This document shows, piece by piece, positions 41,982 to 51,085 of a stretch of DNA of 64,000 bases. The notes under the pieces were generated by a model that was given only the letters and a program-made list of their open reading frames with translations, was not told the DNA's origin and made no database searches. Source of the stretch: Loktanella salsilacus (GTDB taxonomy: Bacteria; Pseudomonadota; Alphaproteobacteria; Rhodobacterales; Rhodobacteraceae). Numbering within the stretch: position 1 is the stretch's first letter; every line of letters starts with the position of its first letter. The translations under genes were made by a program, and so were the position numbers. The DNA lies in assembly GCF_900114485.1 (NCBI RefSeq), contig NZ_FOTF01000006.1:148286-212285 (forward strand), written 5' to 3'.

Positions 41982-42950
41982 CTACCAGCGCAGGACAACA
42001 GCGCCCCAGGCAAGCCCGCCGCCGATGGCTTCGGTGACCAGCAAATCGCCGCGTTTGATCTGCCCGCGCGCGACGCCAACCGACAGCGCAAGCGGGATCG
42101 ACGCGGCCGAGGTGTTGCCGTGATCTTGGACCGTCACGACGACGCGGTCCATTTCGACGCCCAGCTTTTTCGCAGTAGATTGGATGATGCGGATGTTGGC
42201 CTGATGCGGCACGACCCAATCGACGTCATCCGCGTTCAGGCCCGCTTTATGCAGGGCTGCGTCGGCCGTCAGGGCCAGCTTTTCAACGGCGTGGCGAAAG
42301 ACTTCTTTGCCTTCCATGCGCAGCTTGCCGGTGTTTTGGGTGGCCACACCGCCATCGACGTACAGCAGGTCGCGGTAGCGGCCGTCGCTGTTCAGGTCGG
42401 TGGACAGGATGCCGCGATCCGTCGCCGCGCCAGTGCCGTCTTCGGCCCCCAGCACCAGCGCGCCTGCGCCGTCACCGAACAAAACGCAGGTGCTGCGGTC
42501 GGTCCAGTCCATGATGCGGCTGAATGTTTCGGCCCCGATGACCAGTACGCGGTTCGCCTGACCGGACACGATCAGCGCGTTGGCCTGTGCCAGCGCATAA
42601 ACGAATCCTGCGCAAACGGCTTGCACATCAAAGGCATAGCCGCGGGTGTTGCCGATGGCGGCCTGCACCATCGTCGCGGCGGATGGAAAGGTCATGTCGG
42701 CGGTTGATGTCGCGAGGATGATCGCGTCGATCTGGTCGCCTTCTAGTCCGGCGTCGGCCAGCGCGGCGTTTGCAGCGCGGGTCGCAAGGTCGGACGTGGT
42801 CTGCCCTTCGGCGGCAAAGTGGCGCCGTTCAATGCCGGACCGGCTGCGGATCCATTCGTCAGATGTCTCTAACGTTTCCGCGAACCATGCGTTTGGCACG
42901 ACCCGGTCAGGCAGATAGTGCCCGACGCCTTGAACGACTGCGCGGCGCAT
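41982..42950 (-). CDS. fabH: Beta-ketoacyl-ACP synthase III
   Basis: A 322-residue condensing enzyme that joins acetyl-CoA and malonyl-ACP to start fatty acid synthesis. The catalytic triad is Cys113 in QAVCAGFVYAL, His in VPHQANIRI (about 248) and Asn in DHGNTSAASIPLAL (about 278). It overlaps the plsX stop by one base, and the order rpmF-plsX-fabH-ihfA is conserved. Confidence 0.96.
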   Translation of the reverse strand: MRRAVVQGVGHYLPDRVVPNAWFAETLETSDEWIRSRSGIERRHFAAEGQTTSDLATRAANAALADAGLEGDQIDAIILATSTADMTFPSAATMVQAAIGNTRGYAFDVQAVCAGFVYALAQANALIVSGQANRVLVIGAETFSRIMDWTDRSTCVLFGDGAGALVLGAEDGTGAATDRGILSTDLNSDGRYRDLLYVDGGVATQNTGKLRMEGKEVFRHAVEKLALTADAALHKAGLNADDVDWVVPHQANIRIIQSTAKKLGVEMDRVVVTVQDHGNTSAASIPLALSVGVARGQIKRGDLLVTEAIGGGLAWGAVVLRW

Positions 42951-44047
42951 TATGGCTGCTCCTGTGTGGGGGGGGCAGCACGGTCAGATTCGTGCGGCAA
43001 GGATGCGGCCAGCCGGGATGCAAGGCGGTCAGAAAAGTGCTGATCCGCCAGCCGGTGCGCCAAGGAAATGGCAGCTGCAACGCCCGTGGCATCGGCTGAT
43101 CCGTGGCTTTTGATCACGGTTTTGGTCAGGCCCAAAAACACGCCGCCATTCACGCGGCGCGGATCGATTCGCTTTTTCAACGACCGCAGCGCGCCGCGGG
43201 CCAGTAGGGCACCCAGCATCGACAGCGGCGTGCGCTTGAGCGATTCGCGCATGAAATCAGAAATCAGGTTCGCAATGCCTTCGCCTGTTTTTAAGGCGAC
43301 ATTGCCGGTAAAGCCGTCGGTGACGATCACATCGCAAGCATCACCGGGCAGATCGCCGCCTTCGACAAAGCCGACATATTCGAAATCGCCCTTGGTGGCA
43401 GAGGCACCAATCAGCTCGTGCGCGACTTTCAGTTCGGCGCGACCTTTATGTTCTTCGGTGCCGACATTCAGCAGGCCGACGCGCGGACGTTTCAGATCAA
43501 AGGCGTTGCGGGCGTAAGACGTGCCCATCAGCGCATAGATCAACAGATCGTCCTGATCGGCGCGGATATCAGCGCCTGCATCCAGCATGACGTTAAATCC
43601 CTGCTTGTTCCGCGAGGGCCATAAGCAGGCAATCGCGGGGCGGTTCACGCCGTCGATCTTGCGCAGGCGCAGCATCGACATGGCCATCAGCCCGCCGGTA
43701 TTGCCGCAGGACACTACAACGCCAGCCTCTCCGGTGCGCACAGCCTCGATCGCGGACCACATAGAGGTGGCCTTGCCGTGGCGGACAACGTGGCTGGGTT
43801 TGTCGTGCATCGTCACAACATCGCTGGCGTCGCGCAGGATGACGATATCTGTCAGCCCGTGTTTGGCCAGCAGCGGGGTCAATTCCTTAGCGCGGCCATG
43901 CAGCATGACCTGTGTGCCCGGATTCTTTTTCAGAAACAGGGAAAGGCCCGCAACTACTGTTGCAGGCCCATTATCGCCGCCCATGGCGTCGATCGACAAA
44001 ACGCGAGAGCCATCCACACCTTGCAGGGCCGTCCCTGAATCAAGCAT
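42950..44047 (-). CDS. plsX: Phosphate acyltransferase PlsX
   Basis: A 365-residue enzyme that makes acyl-phosphate from acyl-ACP for phospholipid synthesis. Family segments include LSIDAMGGDNGPATVVAGL (from about residue 16), GNTGGLMAMSMLRLRKIDGVNRPAIAC, LLNVGTEEHKGRA and CDVIVTDGFTGNVALKTGEG. The N-terminus begins about 15 residues earlier than in many relatives (usual MxxxVLSIDAMGGD), so an alternative GTG or TTG start nearer this motif cannot be excluded. Confidence 0.95.
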   Translation of the reverse strand: MLDSGTALQGVDGSRVLSIDAMGGDNGPATVVAGLSLFLKKNPGTQVMLHGRAKELTPLLAKHGLTDIVILRDASDVVTMHDKPSHVVRHGKATSMWSAIEAVRTGEAGVVVSCGNTGGLMAMSMLRLRKIDGVNRPAIACLWPSRNKQGFNVMLDAGADIRADQDDLLIYALMGTSYARNAFDLKRPRVGLLNVGTEEHKGRAELKVAHELIGASATKGDFEYVGFVEGGDLPGDACDVIVTDGFTGNVALKTGEGIANLISDFMRESLKRTPLSMLGALLARGALRSLKKRIDPRRVNGGVFLGLTKTVIKSHGSADATGVAAAISLAHRLADQHFSDRLASRLAASLPHESDRAAPPTQEQP

Positions 44048-44087
44048 GGTGATGCCCCTCTGTTCGTTTTGATCGCCGGTTTTTGGC

Positions 44088-44291
44088 TTACGCCGCGTCT
44101 TCGTCGATTTCGACGGCGTCAGCGGTGATCACTTCGCGAGTCGCGTAGTGGCCGCAGGACGGGCAGATGTGGTGAGGGCGCTTTTCTTCACCGCAGTTCG
44201 TGCAGTTGTTTGGATTCGCGCTGGAAAGCGAATCGTGTGCACGACGCATGTTGCGGCGGGATTTGGAAACTTTATTCTGCTGGACGGCCAT
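44088..44291 (-). CDS. rpmF: 50S ribosomal protein L32
   Basis: A 67-residue ribosomal protein. [22 protein letters not shown] is the family start, and the zinc-binding pairs are CTNC (about 36-39) and CPSC (about 49-52), so this is the zinc-containing form. It is the first gene of the rpmF-plsX-fabH-ihfA-MerR block; the DUF177 gene upstream on the same strand normally completes it. Confidence 0.96.
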   Translation of the reverse strand: MAVQQNKVSKSRRNMRRAHDSLSSANPNNCTNCGEEKRPHHICPSCGHYATREVITADAVEIDEDAA

Positions 44292-44450
44292 GTCGCAACC
44301 TATCTGTTAAGTGAGGGGCGCGAATGGCCCGTGTTTTGGTTATCTCGCGGCGGTCCTATGTCATCAGGGCCGCCCTGTCGAGGGGGGTATACAAGAGGTC
44401 GCGAACATACTGCGAAAGCATGTTTGTGCAACCCTTTTGTAACAGTGGTT

Positions 44451-45026
44451 TTACGCGTTGTTTTCACCGCTGTCATCTTCGTCTTTTGCAAGCTGATCGC
44501 GCAGCGCGCCCAGACCGGCAAAGGGCTTTGCATCATCGTCTGTCATCGGGGCCACGCCCTTGGCCGCGACCAGCACTTGTCCCAGTTCTGCACCTTCGGC
44601 GCGGGGAAAAGCGGGCAGGGCAAGGCTCAGCGCCTCGATCATCACCGCGCCCAGATCTAGGGTCTGGGGTAGCGGCTCGACTGCGTCGTCGTCGGGCATC
44701 TCTGCCTCTGCGCCGTCGGGATAGGCGAAATCGCGGGCATAAACGCGGCGGATCACTTCATCCATACGGGTGGTCACAGATGCGAGAGTGGCAACGCAGG
44801 GCTGCACAACGGTCGCGCCCAGCTTGGCGGTCAGCTGCCAGTCGCCGCGGCCCAGCGGGGTGATTTCCCCGGCAAAGACCAGCTTTTTAACGGCGGGGAT
44901 ACCAAGGTGGTTTGCAATCGCTGTGCGCTGCTCTGGTGTGGGGGCCAGATCAAAGGTGCTGGCGTGGCGGTTGGTCAGATCGGCCAGCCGCAGGATTTTC
45001 GTCGGCAATTCAGGCGCGTCTGTCAT
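44451..45026 (-). CDS. DUF177 (YceD) family protein
   Basis: A 191-residue protein of the DUF177/YceD family, which is usually encoded just before rpmF and is linked in other bacteria to 23S rRNA accumulation. LAPTPEQRTAIANHLGIPAVKKLVFAGEITPLGRGDWQLTAKLGATVVQPCVATLA is the typical core. The acidic tail (KDEDDSGENN) is normal. A gap of 159 nt separates it from rpmF. It is divergent from the BamE-like gene. Confidence 0.85.
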   Translation of the reverse strand: MTDAPELPTKILRLADLTNRHASTFDLAPTPEQRTAIANHLGIPAVKKLVFAGEITPLGRGDWQLTAKLGATVVQPCVATLASVTTRMDEVIRRVYARDFAYPDGAEAEMPDDDAVEPLPQTLDLGAVMIEALSLALPAFPRAEGAELGQVLVAAKGVAPMTDDDAKPFAGLGALRDQLAKDEDDSGENNA

Positions 45027-45136
45027 CGGGCGGTTCCATTCTTGAACAAGGGGCGTCGCATGTTGTAGGTGAGTTAAAAGGCGTATCGCGCCAAGGCAAG
45101 GGCGCTATGCCCATCGGTTACGAGGAAGAGCGCGCC

Positions 45137-45598
45137 ATGACGAACGGATCTAAAGTAGGGTTTCGCAGTCTCATCATCGGATGCGGGCTCGCCTTTGCTG
45201 TCGCTTGTACGCCGATTGTGCGCAACTATGGTTATATCCCAACGGACGCGGAATTGTCTGCAGTCGCCGTCGGTGTGGACACCCGCGACACCATCACCGA
45301 AACCTTTGGCACGCCCACGACAACGGGCACGGTCGGCGAAAGCGCATTTTATTATGTGCAAAGCCGGTTTGAAACGCTTGGCCCCGGCGCCCCGGTCGAG
45401 GTTGACCGCCAAGTGCTGGCGATCAGTTTTAACAGTGCGGGCACCGTGTCGAATATCGAACGCTTTACCCTGCAGGACGGCAATGTCGTCGCCCTGTCGC
45501 GCCGCGTGACGGAAGACAGCGTTGCGAGCAACACATTCCTGCGCCAGTTGCTGGGCAGTGTGGGCCGGTTTAACGCCGAAGACCTGATCAGCGAATAA
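45137..45598 (+). CDS. bamE: BamE/SmpA-like outer-membrane lipoprotein
   Basis: A 153-residue lipoprotein. The signal peptide ends in AFAVAC, with Cys at about residue 24 as the lipidated residue. The mature part follows the SmpA/OmlA (BamE) pattern: NYGYIPTDAELSAVAVGVDTRDTITETFGTPTTTG, the AFYYVQSRFE strand and LAISFNSAGTVSNIERF. BamE is a small subunit of the beta-barrel assembly machine. The start at 45137 was chosen because it begins the signal peptide; the frame is open far upstream into the divergent gene. Confidence 0.82.
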   Translation: MTNGSKVGFRSLIIGCGLAFAVACTPIVRNYGYIPTDAELSAVAVGVDTRDTITETFGTPTTTGTVGESAFYYVQSRFETLGPGAPVEVDRQVLAISFNSAGTVSNIERFTLQDGNVVALSRRVTEDSVASNTFLRQLLGSVGRFNAEDLISE

Positions 45599-45622
45599 CG
45601 CAGCATTGAGCGCGCACATTTG

Positions 45623-45656
45623 AAAAAGGGGCGGCCACAATGGCCGCCCCTTTTTT
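45623..45656. terminator. Bidirectional terminator between the bamE-like gene and msrB
   Basis: A long symmetrical stem, AAAAAGGGGCGGCCA / TGGCCGCCCCTTTTT with a CAA loop, lies between convergent genes and has T-runs on both strands. Confidence 0.9.
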
Positions 45657-45671
45657 CGTTTTGGGCGGAGT

Positions 45672-46073
45672 TTAGTTGTCCGGCTGAAACGTCATCGCGA
45701 CGCCGTTCATGCAATAGCGCAGGCCCGTTGGGGCTGGGCCGTCTGGGAAAACGTGGCCCAGATGGCCTTCGCAGCGGGCGCAGTGCACTTCGGTGCGGCG
45801 CATAAAGAGCGCGCGGTCTTCTTTTTCGCCCACCGCATCAGTGTCGATTGGCGCATAAAACGACGGCCAGCCGGTGCCAGATTCGAACTTGGTGTCCTGA
45901 TCGAACAGCGGATTGCCGCAGGCCTTGCAGGCAAAGACGCCTGCGTCCTTGGGGAAATCGTCATGGCTGCCAGCCCTTTCGGTGCCATGCTTGCGCAGGA
46001 CCTTGAACGCCTCTGGCGATAATTCCGCTTTCCATTCCGCGTCGGTTTTGGTGATCTTGTCCATCTGTGTCAT
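45672..46073 (-). CDS. msrB: Peptide-methionine (R)-S-oxide reductase
   Basis: A 133-residue MsrB that reduces methionine-R-sulfoxide in oxidised proteins. The two zinc CxxC pairs (CKACG and CARCEGHLGHVF) and the catalytic RYCMNG Cys near residue 119 are present; GTGWPSF is the substrate site. Two Met codons 9 nt apart share one AGGAAAG ribosome-binding site, so the start is uncertain by 3 residues. No MsrA domain is fused. Confidence 0.92.
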   Translation of the reverse strand: MTQMDKITKTDAEWKAELSPEAFKVLRKHGTERAGSHDDFPKDAGVFACKACGNPLFDQDTKFESGTGWPSFYAPIDTDAVGEKEDRALFMRRTEVHCARCEGHLGHVFPDGPAPTGLRYCMNGVAMTFQPDN

Positions 46074-46139
46074 CTTTCCTGCAAACTTATAGGGTGACAT
46101 GTAGGGCGTAGGCGACGGCTCGCCAAGGAGATGGGTTGC

Positions 46140-46856
46140 GTGACGGCATCGTTTCACAAAGGACGCCTTGGCGTGCGGCTTGCGCGCACGCCAGATGATC
46201 TGGCGGCCTGTCAGGCGTTGCGCCACGCGTGCTTTTTCGGCGCGCCGGGGGCGGATGCCGACGCCTATGACCCGCTGTGCCAGCATGTGATGATTGGCGG
46301 GGACGCCGGATTGGTCGGCACCTGCCGCGTCATGGTGCTGCGGGACGGGGCCGCTTTGGGGGCCAGTTATACCGCCAGCGCCTATGATCTGTCGCCCTTG
46401 GCAAACTACGCCCGCCCGGTGATGGAAGTCGGCCGCTTTTGCGCCGCCCCCGGTGCCAGCGCGGATGTCTTGCGGCTGGCATGGGGTGCGCTGACGGGCA
46501 TTGTTGATGCCGAAGAGGCCGGGCTTTTGATCGGCTGTTCCAGCTTTCCCGGCGCAAATCCGGCGCAGCATGCCGCGGCGCTTGCGCTGCTGGGGCAGTA
46601 TCATCGCGGCCCCGTGTCGCAGTTGCCCGGCGTGCGGGCGCCGCAGGTGGTGCCGCTGACAGGGCCCGTACCGGACCGCCGCGCCGCACTGGCGGGCCTG
46701 CCGCCGCTTTTGCGCAGTTATCTGGGGCTGGGCGGCTGGGTTGGCGATCATGCGGTTATCGATAAGGTCATGAATACCGTGCATGTGTTCACTGCGCTGA
46801 GCGTGGATGCGGTCCCGGCCCCGCGGGCGCGGGCGCTGCGGGCACTGGCGGGGTAG
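46140..46856 (+). CDS. OlsB-like GNAT N-acyltransferase
   Basis: A 238-residue acyltransferase of the hemolysin-like GNAT branch (ornithine lipid synthase OlsB type), which attaches a 3-hydroxyacyl group from ACP to the alpha-amino group of ornithine. Visible segments are LARTPDDLAACQALRHACF near the start, VGTCRVMVL, and VMEVGRFCAAPGA (about 98-110). The start is GTG at 46140, 9 nt after an AAGGAG site; an ATG within 9 nt would sit on that site. The second gene of the pathway, olsA, is not nearby, so the assignment is tentative. Confidence 0.62.
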   Translation: MTASFHKGRLGVRLARTPDDLAACQALRHACFFGAPGADADAYDPLCQHVMIGGDAGLVGTCRVMVLRDGAALGASYTASAYDLSPLANYARPVMEVGRFCAAPGASADVLRLAWGALTGIVDAEEAGLLIGCSSFPGANPAQHAAALALLGQYHRGPVSQLPGVRAPQVVPLTGPVPDRRAALAGLPPLLRSYLGLGGWVGDHAVIDKVMNTVHVFTALSVDAVPAPRARALRALAG

Positions 46857-46857
46857 C

Positions 46858-46892
46858 GCTGCCTCCGGCGGGAGTATTTGTTGCAAGATGAT
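46858..46892 (+). repeat. Dispersed intergenic repeat copy
   Basis: GCTGCCTCCGGCGGGAGTATTT followed by GTTGCAAGATGATA, nearly identical to the copy at 16815, placed directly after the OlsB-like gene. Confidence 0.7.
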
Positions 46893-46918
46893 ACCGGAGG
46901 CGCGAGGCATTTCGATCT

Positions 46919-46956
46919 GCTGCCTCCGACGGGCGTTTATTTAGCCAGATGAAGGG
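46919..46956 (+). repeat. Degenerate dispersed repeat copy, 27 nt after the previous one
   Basis: CTGCCTCCGACGGGCGTTTATTTAGCCAGATGAAGG: same plan with substitutions. With the previous copy it forms a tandem pair upstream of ctaA. Confidence 0.6.
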
Positions 46957-47033
46957 GCAGGCCGCGTCCCTGTGTCGCTTGCCCCTGCCTTTGGGCGGGC
47001 TTAGGTTGCGCCGCGATAACAGGAGTTTCTTGC

Positions 47034-48173
47034 ATGGCCACCAAACCCCGCAGTATTTTTGAAGAGGTCGGCACCTCGCAAAAGCAAAGCGCCACCCCCG
47101 GCGGTATCGATCAGCGCGGGCATGGCGCGCGCGGTGCGATCCGGGGCTGGTTGATGGTGCTGTTTGCGCTGCTAGCCGTCATGATCGCCGTCGGCGGGCT
47201 GACGCGGTTGACGGATTCGGGTCTGTCGATCACTGAATGGGCCCCCGTGACGGGGGCTGTGCCGCCGCTGGATGATGCGACGTGGCAGTCAGAGTTTGCG
47301 AAATATCAAGCCAGCCCGGAATATCAGTTGCAGAACACCGGCATGAGCATGGCGGAATTCAAGACGATTTATTGGTGGGAATGGGGCCACCGGCAGCTGG
47401 GCCGGGTAATCGGTCTGGTCTGGGCTGTTGGATTCTTTGGCTTTCTTGCTGCACGCAAGATTCCCGCTGGGTGGACAGGACGGCTGTTTTTCATTGGCGC
47501 GCTTGGCGGTCTGCAAGGCGCGATTGGCTGGTGGATGGTGTCATCGGGGCTCGAAGGCGCGCGCACGGATGTGGCGTCATACCGGCTTGCGACACATCTG
47601 GGGCTGGCCTTTGTCATCTTTGGTTTCATCACGTGGTATATTCTAAAGATCGGCCGCCGATCGCCTGATTTGCTGGTGGCGCGGCGCGCTGGGGATGCGC
47701 GGCTGTGGACTCTTGGCACTGCACTGATGGTGCTGGCGTTTGTGCAAATCGTGCTGGGCGCACTGGTGGCGGGCATTGATGCGGGCCGCGCCTATCCCGA
47801 CTGGCCGCTGATGGCGGGCGGGTTTTTGCCCCCTGATATGTGGCAGCTGACGCCCGCTTGGCGGAACCTGTTCGAAAATGAGGGGACGGTGCAGTTCATC
47901 CACCGCATGATGGGTTACATCCTGTTTGCCTATGGTCTGTTCGTGTGGTGGCGTAGCCGCCGCAGCGCGAACCGGCGCACTCGCAGCGCCTATGCCATGA
48001 TGATGGCGATGATGGTGGCGCAGATGGTGCTGGGCATTGCGACCGTGATGACCATGGCGACACCGCATGTGGCCATCGTTCACCAAGTCGGCGCTGTCGT
48101 GCTGTGGGTTCTGATCCTGCGCGCGCGGTTCTTGTCCCGCTACCCCTTGCCGCAATCCGTCAGAGAGGCGTGA
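47034..48173 (+). CDS. ctaA: Heme A synthase (COX15/CtaA)
   Basis: A 379-residue inner-membrane enzyme with eight predicted helices that oxidises heme O to heme A for aa3-type cytochrome oxidase. The heme-ligand histidines occur in WEWGHRQLGR (about 118), YRLATHLGLA (about 187), VQFIHRMMGY (about 290) and VAIVHQVGA (about 349). VGGLTRLTDSGLSITEW near residue 56 is the family signature. The N-terminal about 35 residues are soluble, as in alphaproteobacterial proteins. Its stop lies 3 nt before the M32 peptidase start. Confidence 0.95.
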   Translation: MATKPRSIFEEVGTSQKQSATPGGIDQRGHGARGAIRGWLMVLFALLAVMIAVGGLTRLTDSGLSITEWAPVTGAVPPLDDATWQSEFAKYQASPEYQLQNTGMSMAEFKTIYWWEWGHRQLGRVIGLVWAVGFFGFLAARKIPAGWTGRLFFIGALGGLQGAIGWWMVSSGLEGARTDVASYRLATHLGLAFVIFGFITWYILKIGRRSPDLLVARRAGDARLWTLGTALMVLAFVQIVLGALVAGIDAGRAYPDWPLMAGGFLPPDMWQLTPAWRNLFENEGTVQFIHRMMGYILFAYGLFVWWRSRRSANRRTRSAYAMMMAMMVAQMVLGIATVMTMATPHVAIVHQVGAVVLWVLILRARFLSRYPLPQSVREA

Positions 48174-48175
48174 GT

Positions 48176-49645
48176 ATGAGCGATTATAATGAGTTGATGG
48201 GTTTCGTGCGCGAGACGGAGGCGCTGTCGCAGGTCGCGGGCCGTCTGGGTTGGGACCAAGAGACCGTGATGCCCGGCGGCGCGGTTGAACAACGGGCCGA
48301 AGAGCACGGGGCCATGGCCTCTGTCCTGCATGCGCGGCGGATTGATCCGCGCATTGGCGGCTGGCTGGAAACGGCCGTGGCCGAAGACGATGTCGCCGCA
48401 GCGCAAATCCGGCACATCCGCCGCAGCTTTGAGCGGGCGGCCAAGGTGCCGGCGCAGCTTGCCTCTGCCATTGCGCGGGAAACCAGCCGGGCGCACCGGA
48501 TTTGGGCGCAGGCCCGCGCGGACGAGGATGTCGCGGCCTTTCTGCCTGCGCTGGACAAGGTGCTGCAGCTAAAGCGCGAAGAGGCGCAGGCGATTGCGGG
48601 CCGCGCTGATCCCTATGACGCGATGCTGGATGATTACGAGCCCGGTGCCACGGCAGCGCAGCTGTCGGCGATGTTCGGCGCGATGCGCCCGCGCCTTGTG
48701 GCGCTGCGCGGGGCGATCCGGGATAAGGACCCGGCACCGATGCTGCGCGGCACTTTCCCCGAAGGTGAGCAGATGGCGCTGACCCGCGATCTGGCGCTGG
48801 CCTTTGGCTATGATTTGAACAACGGCCGCATTGATAAGGCGCTGCATCCGTTCTCCTCTGGCTCGGGTCTGGACGTGCGGATCACGACGCGGACCAATGT
48901 GGATGATCCGTTTAACTGCTTTTATTCCACGATCCACGAGGTCGGGCATGCCTGTTACGAGCAGAACATCGACCGCGATTACCTGCTGACGCCGCTAGGT
49001 GCAGGGGTGTCCATGGGCGTGCATGAAAGCCAGAGCCGGATTTACGAGAATCAGATCGGCCGCAGCCGTGCCTTTACCGGCTGGCTGTTTGGGCAGATGA
49101 AGGACCGCTTTGGCGATTTTGGGATCGCTTCGGCGGATGATTTCTTTGCCTGCGTGAACCGGGTGGCGGATGGGTTTATCCGGACCGAGGCCGACGAGGT
49201 GCAATATAACCTGCATGTGCTGCTGCGCTTTGATCTAGAGCAGGCGCTGGTATCCGGCGATCTGCTGGTGCGCGACCTCGAGGCCGCTTGGAACGACCGC
49301 TTTGCCAGCGATTTCGGCTTTGCTGTCGATAAGCCGTCGCACGGTGTGTTGCAGGACGTGCATTGGTCCGAGGGGCTGTTCGGCTATTTCCCGACCTATT
49401 CGCTGGGCAATGTCTATGCGGGCTGTCTACATACCGCATTGCGGGCAGATGTGCCCGATCTGGACGATGATCTGGCGCGGGGCGATACGTCGCGCGCGAC
49501 GGGGTGGCTGAGCGACAAGGTGCAGCGCCATGGCGGATTGTACGCGCCGCGCGATGTGATTGCGCGGGCGTCGGGCGGGGCACCGTCCGAGGGGCCGCTG
49601 CTTGATTATCTAGAGGCGAAGTTCGGGGCGATTTACGGGCTTTGA
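48176..49645 (+). CDS. M32 family carboxypeptidase (Taq type)
   Basis: A 489-residue zinc carboxypeptidase of the M32 family, which trims C-terminal residues in the cytoplasm. HEVGH near residue 255, in TIHEVGHACYEQ, is the HExxH zinc site; GVHESQSRIYENQIGRS supplies the third ligand, and HPFSSGSGLDVRITTR and the YNLHVLLRFDLEQAL helix are family signatures. The ATG at 48176 lies 2 nt after the ctaA stop and continues the operon. Confidence 0.92.
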   Translation: MSDYNELMGFVRETEALSQVAGRLGWDQETVMPGGAVEQRAEEHGAMASVLHARRIDPRIGGWLETAVAEDDVAAAQIRHIRRSFERAAKVPAQLASAIARETSRAHRIWAQARADEDVAAFLPALDKVLQLKREEAQAIAGRADPYDAMLDDYEPGATAAQLSAMFGAMRPRLVALRGAIRDKDPAPMLRGTFPEGEQMALTRDLALAFGYDLNNGRIDKALHPFSSGSGLDVRITTRTNVDDPFNCFYSTIHEVGHACYEQNIDRDYLLTPLGAGVSMGVHESQSRIYENQIGRSRAFTGWLFGQMKDRFGDFGIASADDFFACVNRVADGFIRTEADEVQYNLHVLLRFDLEQALVSGDLLVRDLEAAWNDRFASDFGFAVDKPSHGVLQDVHWSEGLFGYFPTYSLGNVYAGCLHTALRADVPDLDDDLARGDTSRATGWLSDKVQRHGGLYAPRDVIARASGGAPSEGPLLDYLEAKFGAIYGL

Positions 49646-49664
49646 GCTTTTCGGGGGCGTTGCT

Positions 49665-49720
49665 GGGGGCGCTGCCCCCCGGCTTTGCAGTCCCCCGAGG
49701 TATTTCTGACCAGAAGAAGG
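49665..49720 (+). repeat. Dispersed intergenic repeat copy, long form
   Basis: GGGGGCGCTGCCCCCC head (self-complementary), then CCCCCGAGGTATTT and TGACCAGAAGAAGG. It begins right after the M32 peptidase gene and matches the copies at 54088 and 16051. Confidence 0.75.
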
Positions 49721-49748
49721 TGGGGGTACGATATACGCTGGCGTTGCC

Positions 49749-49806
49749 GGGGGCGCTGCCCCCAGCGCTGCGCGCTTCCCCCGGGATATTTGGGACGCGA
49801 AGAAGG
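49749..49806 (+). repeat. Dispersed intergenic repeat copy, long form, tandem
   Basis: GGGGCGCTGCCCCC head followed by CCCCCGGGATATTT and GGGACGCGAAGAAGG. With the previous copy it fills the gap between the M32 gene and the convergent enoyl-CoA hydratase gene. Confidence 0.7.
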
Positions 49807-49818
49807 GGCTGGGCCGCC

Positions 49819-50610
49819 TTAGGTGGGCCAGTCGGGCAGGCGTTTTGTCAAGAAGGCGTCGATGCCTTCGGCTGTTGCGTCCAGGCCCATGTTTTCCACC
49901 ATGACATCGCCGGTGAAGGCATAGGCCTGCGCGGTGGTCATGTGGGATTGGGCGTAGAAGGCCGCTTTGCCGATGCGCACGGCGGCGGGCAGTTTTTGCG
50001 CGATGCTTTGCGCAAGGGCGCGGGTGTCTTCGCCGAGCTCCTCTGCCGGGGCGGTGCGGTTGATCAGGCCTTGGTGCTGCGCCTCTGATGCGAGCAGGAA
50101 GCGGCCTGTCGTCAGCATCTCGAACGCCAATTTAGTGGGAATGTTGCGGGTCAGGGCCACCATGGGGGTGGAGCAGAACAATCCGATGTTCACGCCGTTG
50201 ACGCCAAAGCGGGCGCCGTCTTCGGCCACGGCCAGATCGCAAGTGGCGACGAGTTGGCAGCCCGCGGCGGCGGCAAGGCCGTGAACCTGCGCGATCACGG
50301 GCTGGGGCAGGGACTGGATGCGCGTCATCAGGGCGGTGCAGCGGTCGAACAAGGCTTTGAGGCCAGCTGCCCCTTTATCCGGCTGGGCCCGCAGGCTGCG
50401 CAGTTCATTCAGATCGTGGCCCGCGCAAAAGGCCCGGCCTGCGCCGCGCAGGATCACCACGCGAATTGTATCGTCGGCGGCGATTGTATCAAAGGCGTCG
50501 TGCAGCGCCTGCAGCATGGCCATTGATAGCGCGTTCAGCCGGTCCGGTGCATTCATCGTTAAAGTTGCGATATGTGCGTCGTCGTCTCTGGTCAGGATTG
50601 TCATGGGCAC
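49819..50610 (-). CDS. Enoyl-CoA hydratase/isomerase family protein
   Basis: A 263-residue crotonase-fold protein. The oxyanion-hole segments are AFCAGHDLNELR (about residues 60-71) and VHGLAAAAGCQLVATCDLAVA (about 109-129). The usual catalytic Glu pair of hydratases is not obvious: position FGVNGVNIGLFCSTPMVAL resembles the ECHDC3 group, so the reaction may differ from hydration of enoyl-CoA. Two Met codons lie 6 nt apart at the start. It is divergent from the thioesterase gene. Confidence 0.8.
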   Translation of the reverse strand: MPMTILTRDDDAHIATLTMNAPDRLNALSMAMLQALHDAFDTIAADDTIRVVILRGAGRAFCAGHDLNELRSLRAQPDKGAAGLKALFDRCTALMTRIQSLPQPVIAQVHGLAAAAGCQLVATCDLAVAEDGARFGVNGVNIGLFCSTPMVALTRNIPTKLAFEMLTTGRFLLASEAQHQGLINRTAPAEELGEDTRALAQSIAQKLPAAVRIGKAAFYAQSHMTTAQAYAFTGDVMVENMGLDATAEGIDAFLTKRLPDWPT

Positions 50611-50667
50611 CCCTTTGCGGTTGTCTGGGGCGAGGTTAGGGCAGGGAGGCCGCTTTTGGAACTCAAG

Positions 50668-51075
50668 ATGGATATCGCCGCGCTTGAGGCGTTTTTAGGG
50701 GAGGCGTTTCCGCAAGTGTCCGCGGATTTCGGCATCGAGCGGCTGGACGCAGGCGGGCTGTGCGTGCGGCTGAAGGTGGCAGAGCGCCATTTGCGGCCCG
50801 GCGGCACGATATCGGGGCCCAGCATGTTCGCGCTGGCGGATGTCGCGGTTTATTTGGCGATTCTGTCGCGGCTTGGGCCGGTGGCGCTGGCGGTGACGAC
50901 GAATTGTAGCATCGATTTCATGCGTAAACCGGCCAGCGGCGTTGATCTGCTCTGCGAATGCCGCTTGCTCAAGCTGGGACGGCTGCTGGCGGTGGGTGAT
51001 GTATTGATACATTCCGAAGGTCTGGATCAGCCGGTGGCGCGCGCCAGCCTGACCTATGCGATCCCGCCAAGCTGA
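50668..51075 (+). CDS. PaaI-family hotdog thioesterase
   Basis: A 135-residue hotdog-fold acyl-CoA thioesterase. RPGGTISGPSMFALADVAVYLAIL is the active-site helix region, with Asp in the ALAD motif, and VTTNCSIDFMRKP is the following strand. The substrate is unknown; it may recycle CoA for the adjacent divergent crotonase. The ATG at 50668 was chosen because it starts the family alignment; a TTG 12 nt upstream is an alternative. Confidence 0.8.
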   Translation: MDIAALEAFLGEAFPQVSADFGIERLDAGGLCVRLKVAERHLRPGGTISGPSMFALADVAVYLAILSRLGPVALAVTTNCSIDFMRKPASGVDLLCECRLLKLGRLLAVGDVLIHSEGLDQPVARASLTYAIPPS

Positions 51076-51085
51076 TGAATAGACG

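Noticed and set aside
46140..46856. Full ornithine-lipid operon (olsB-olsA)
   Set aside because: Only the OlsB-like gene is present; the downstream gene is ctaA and no olsA-like acyltransferase occurs in the neighbourhood.
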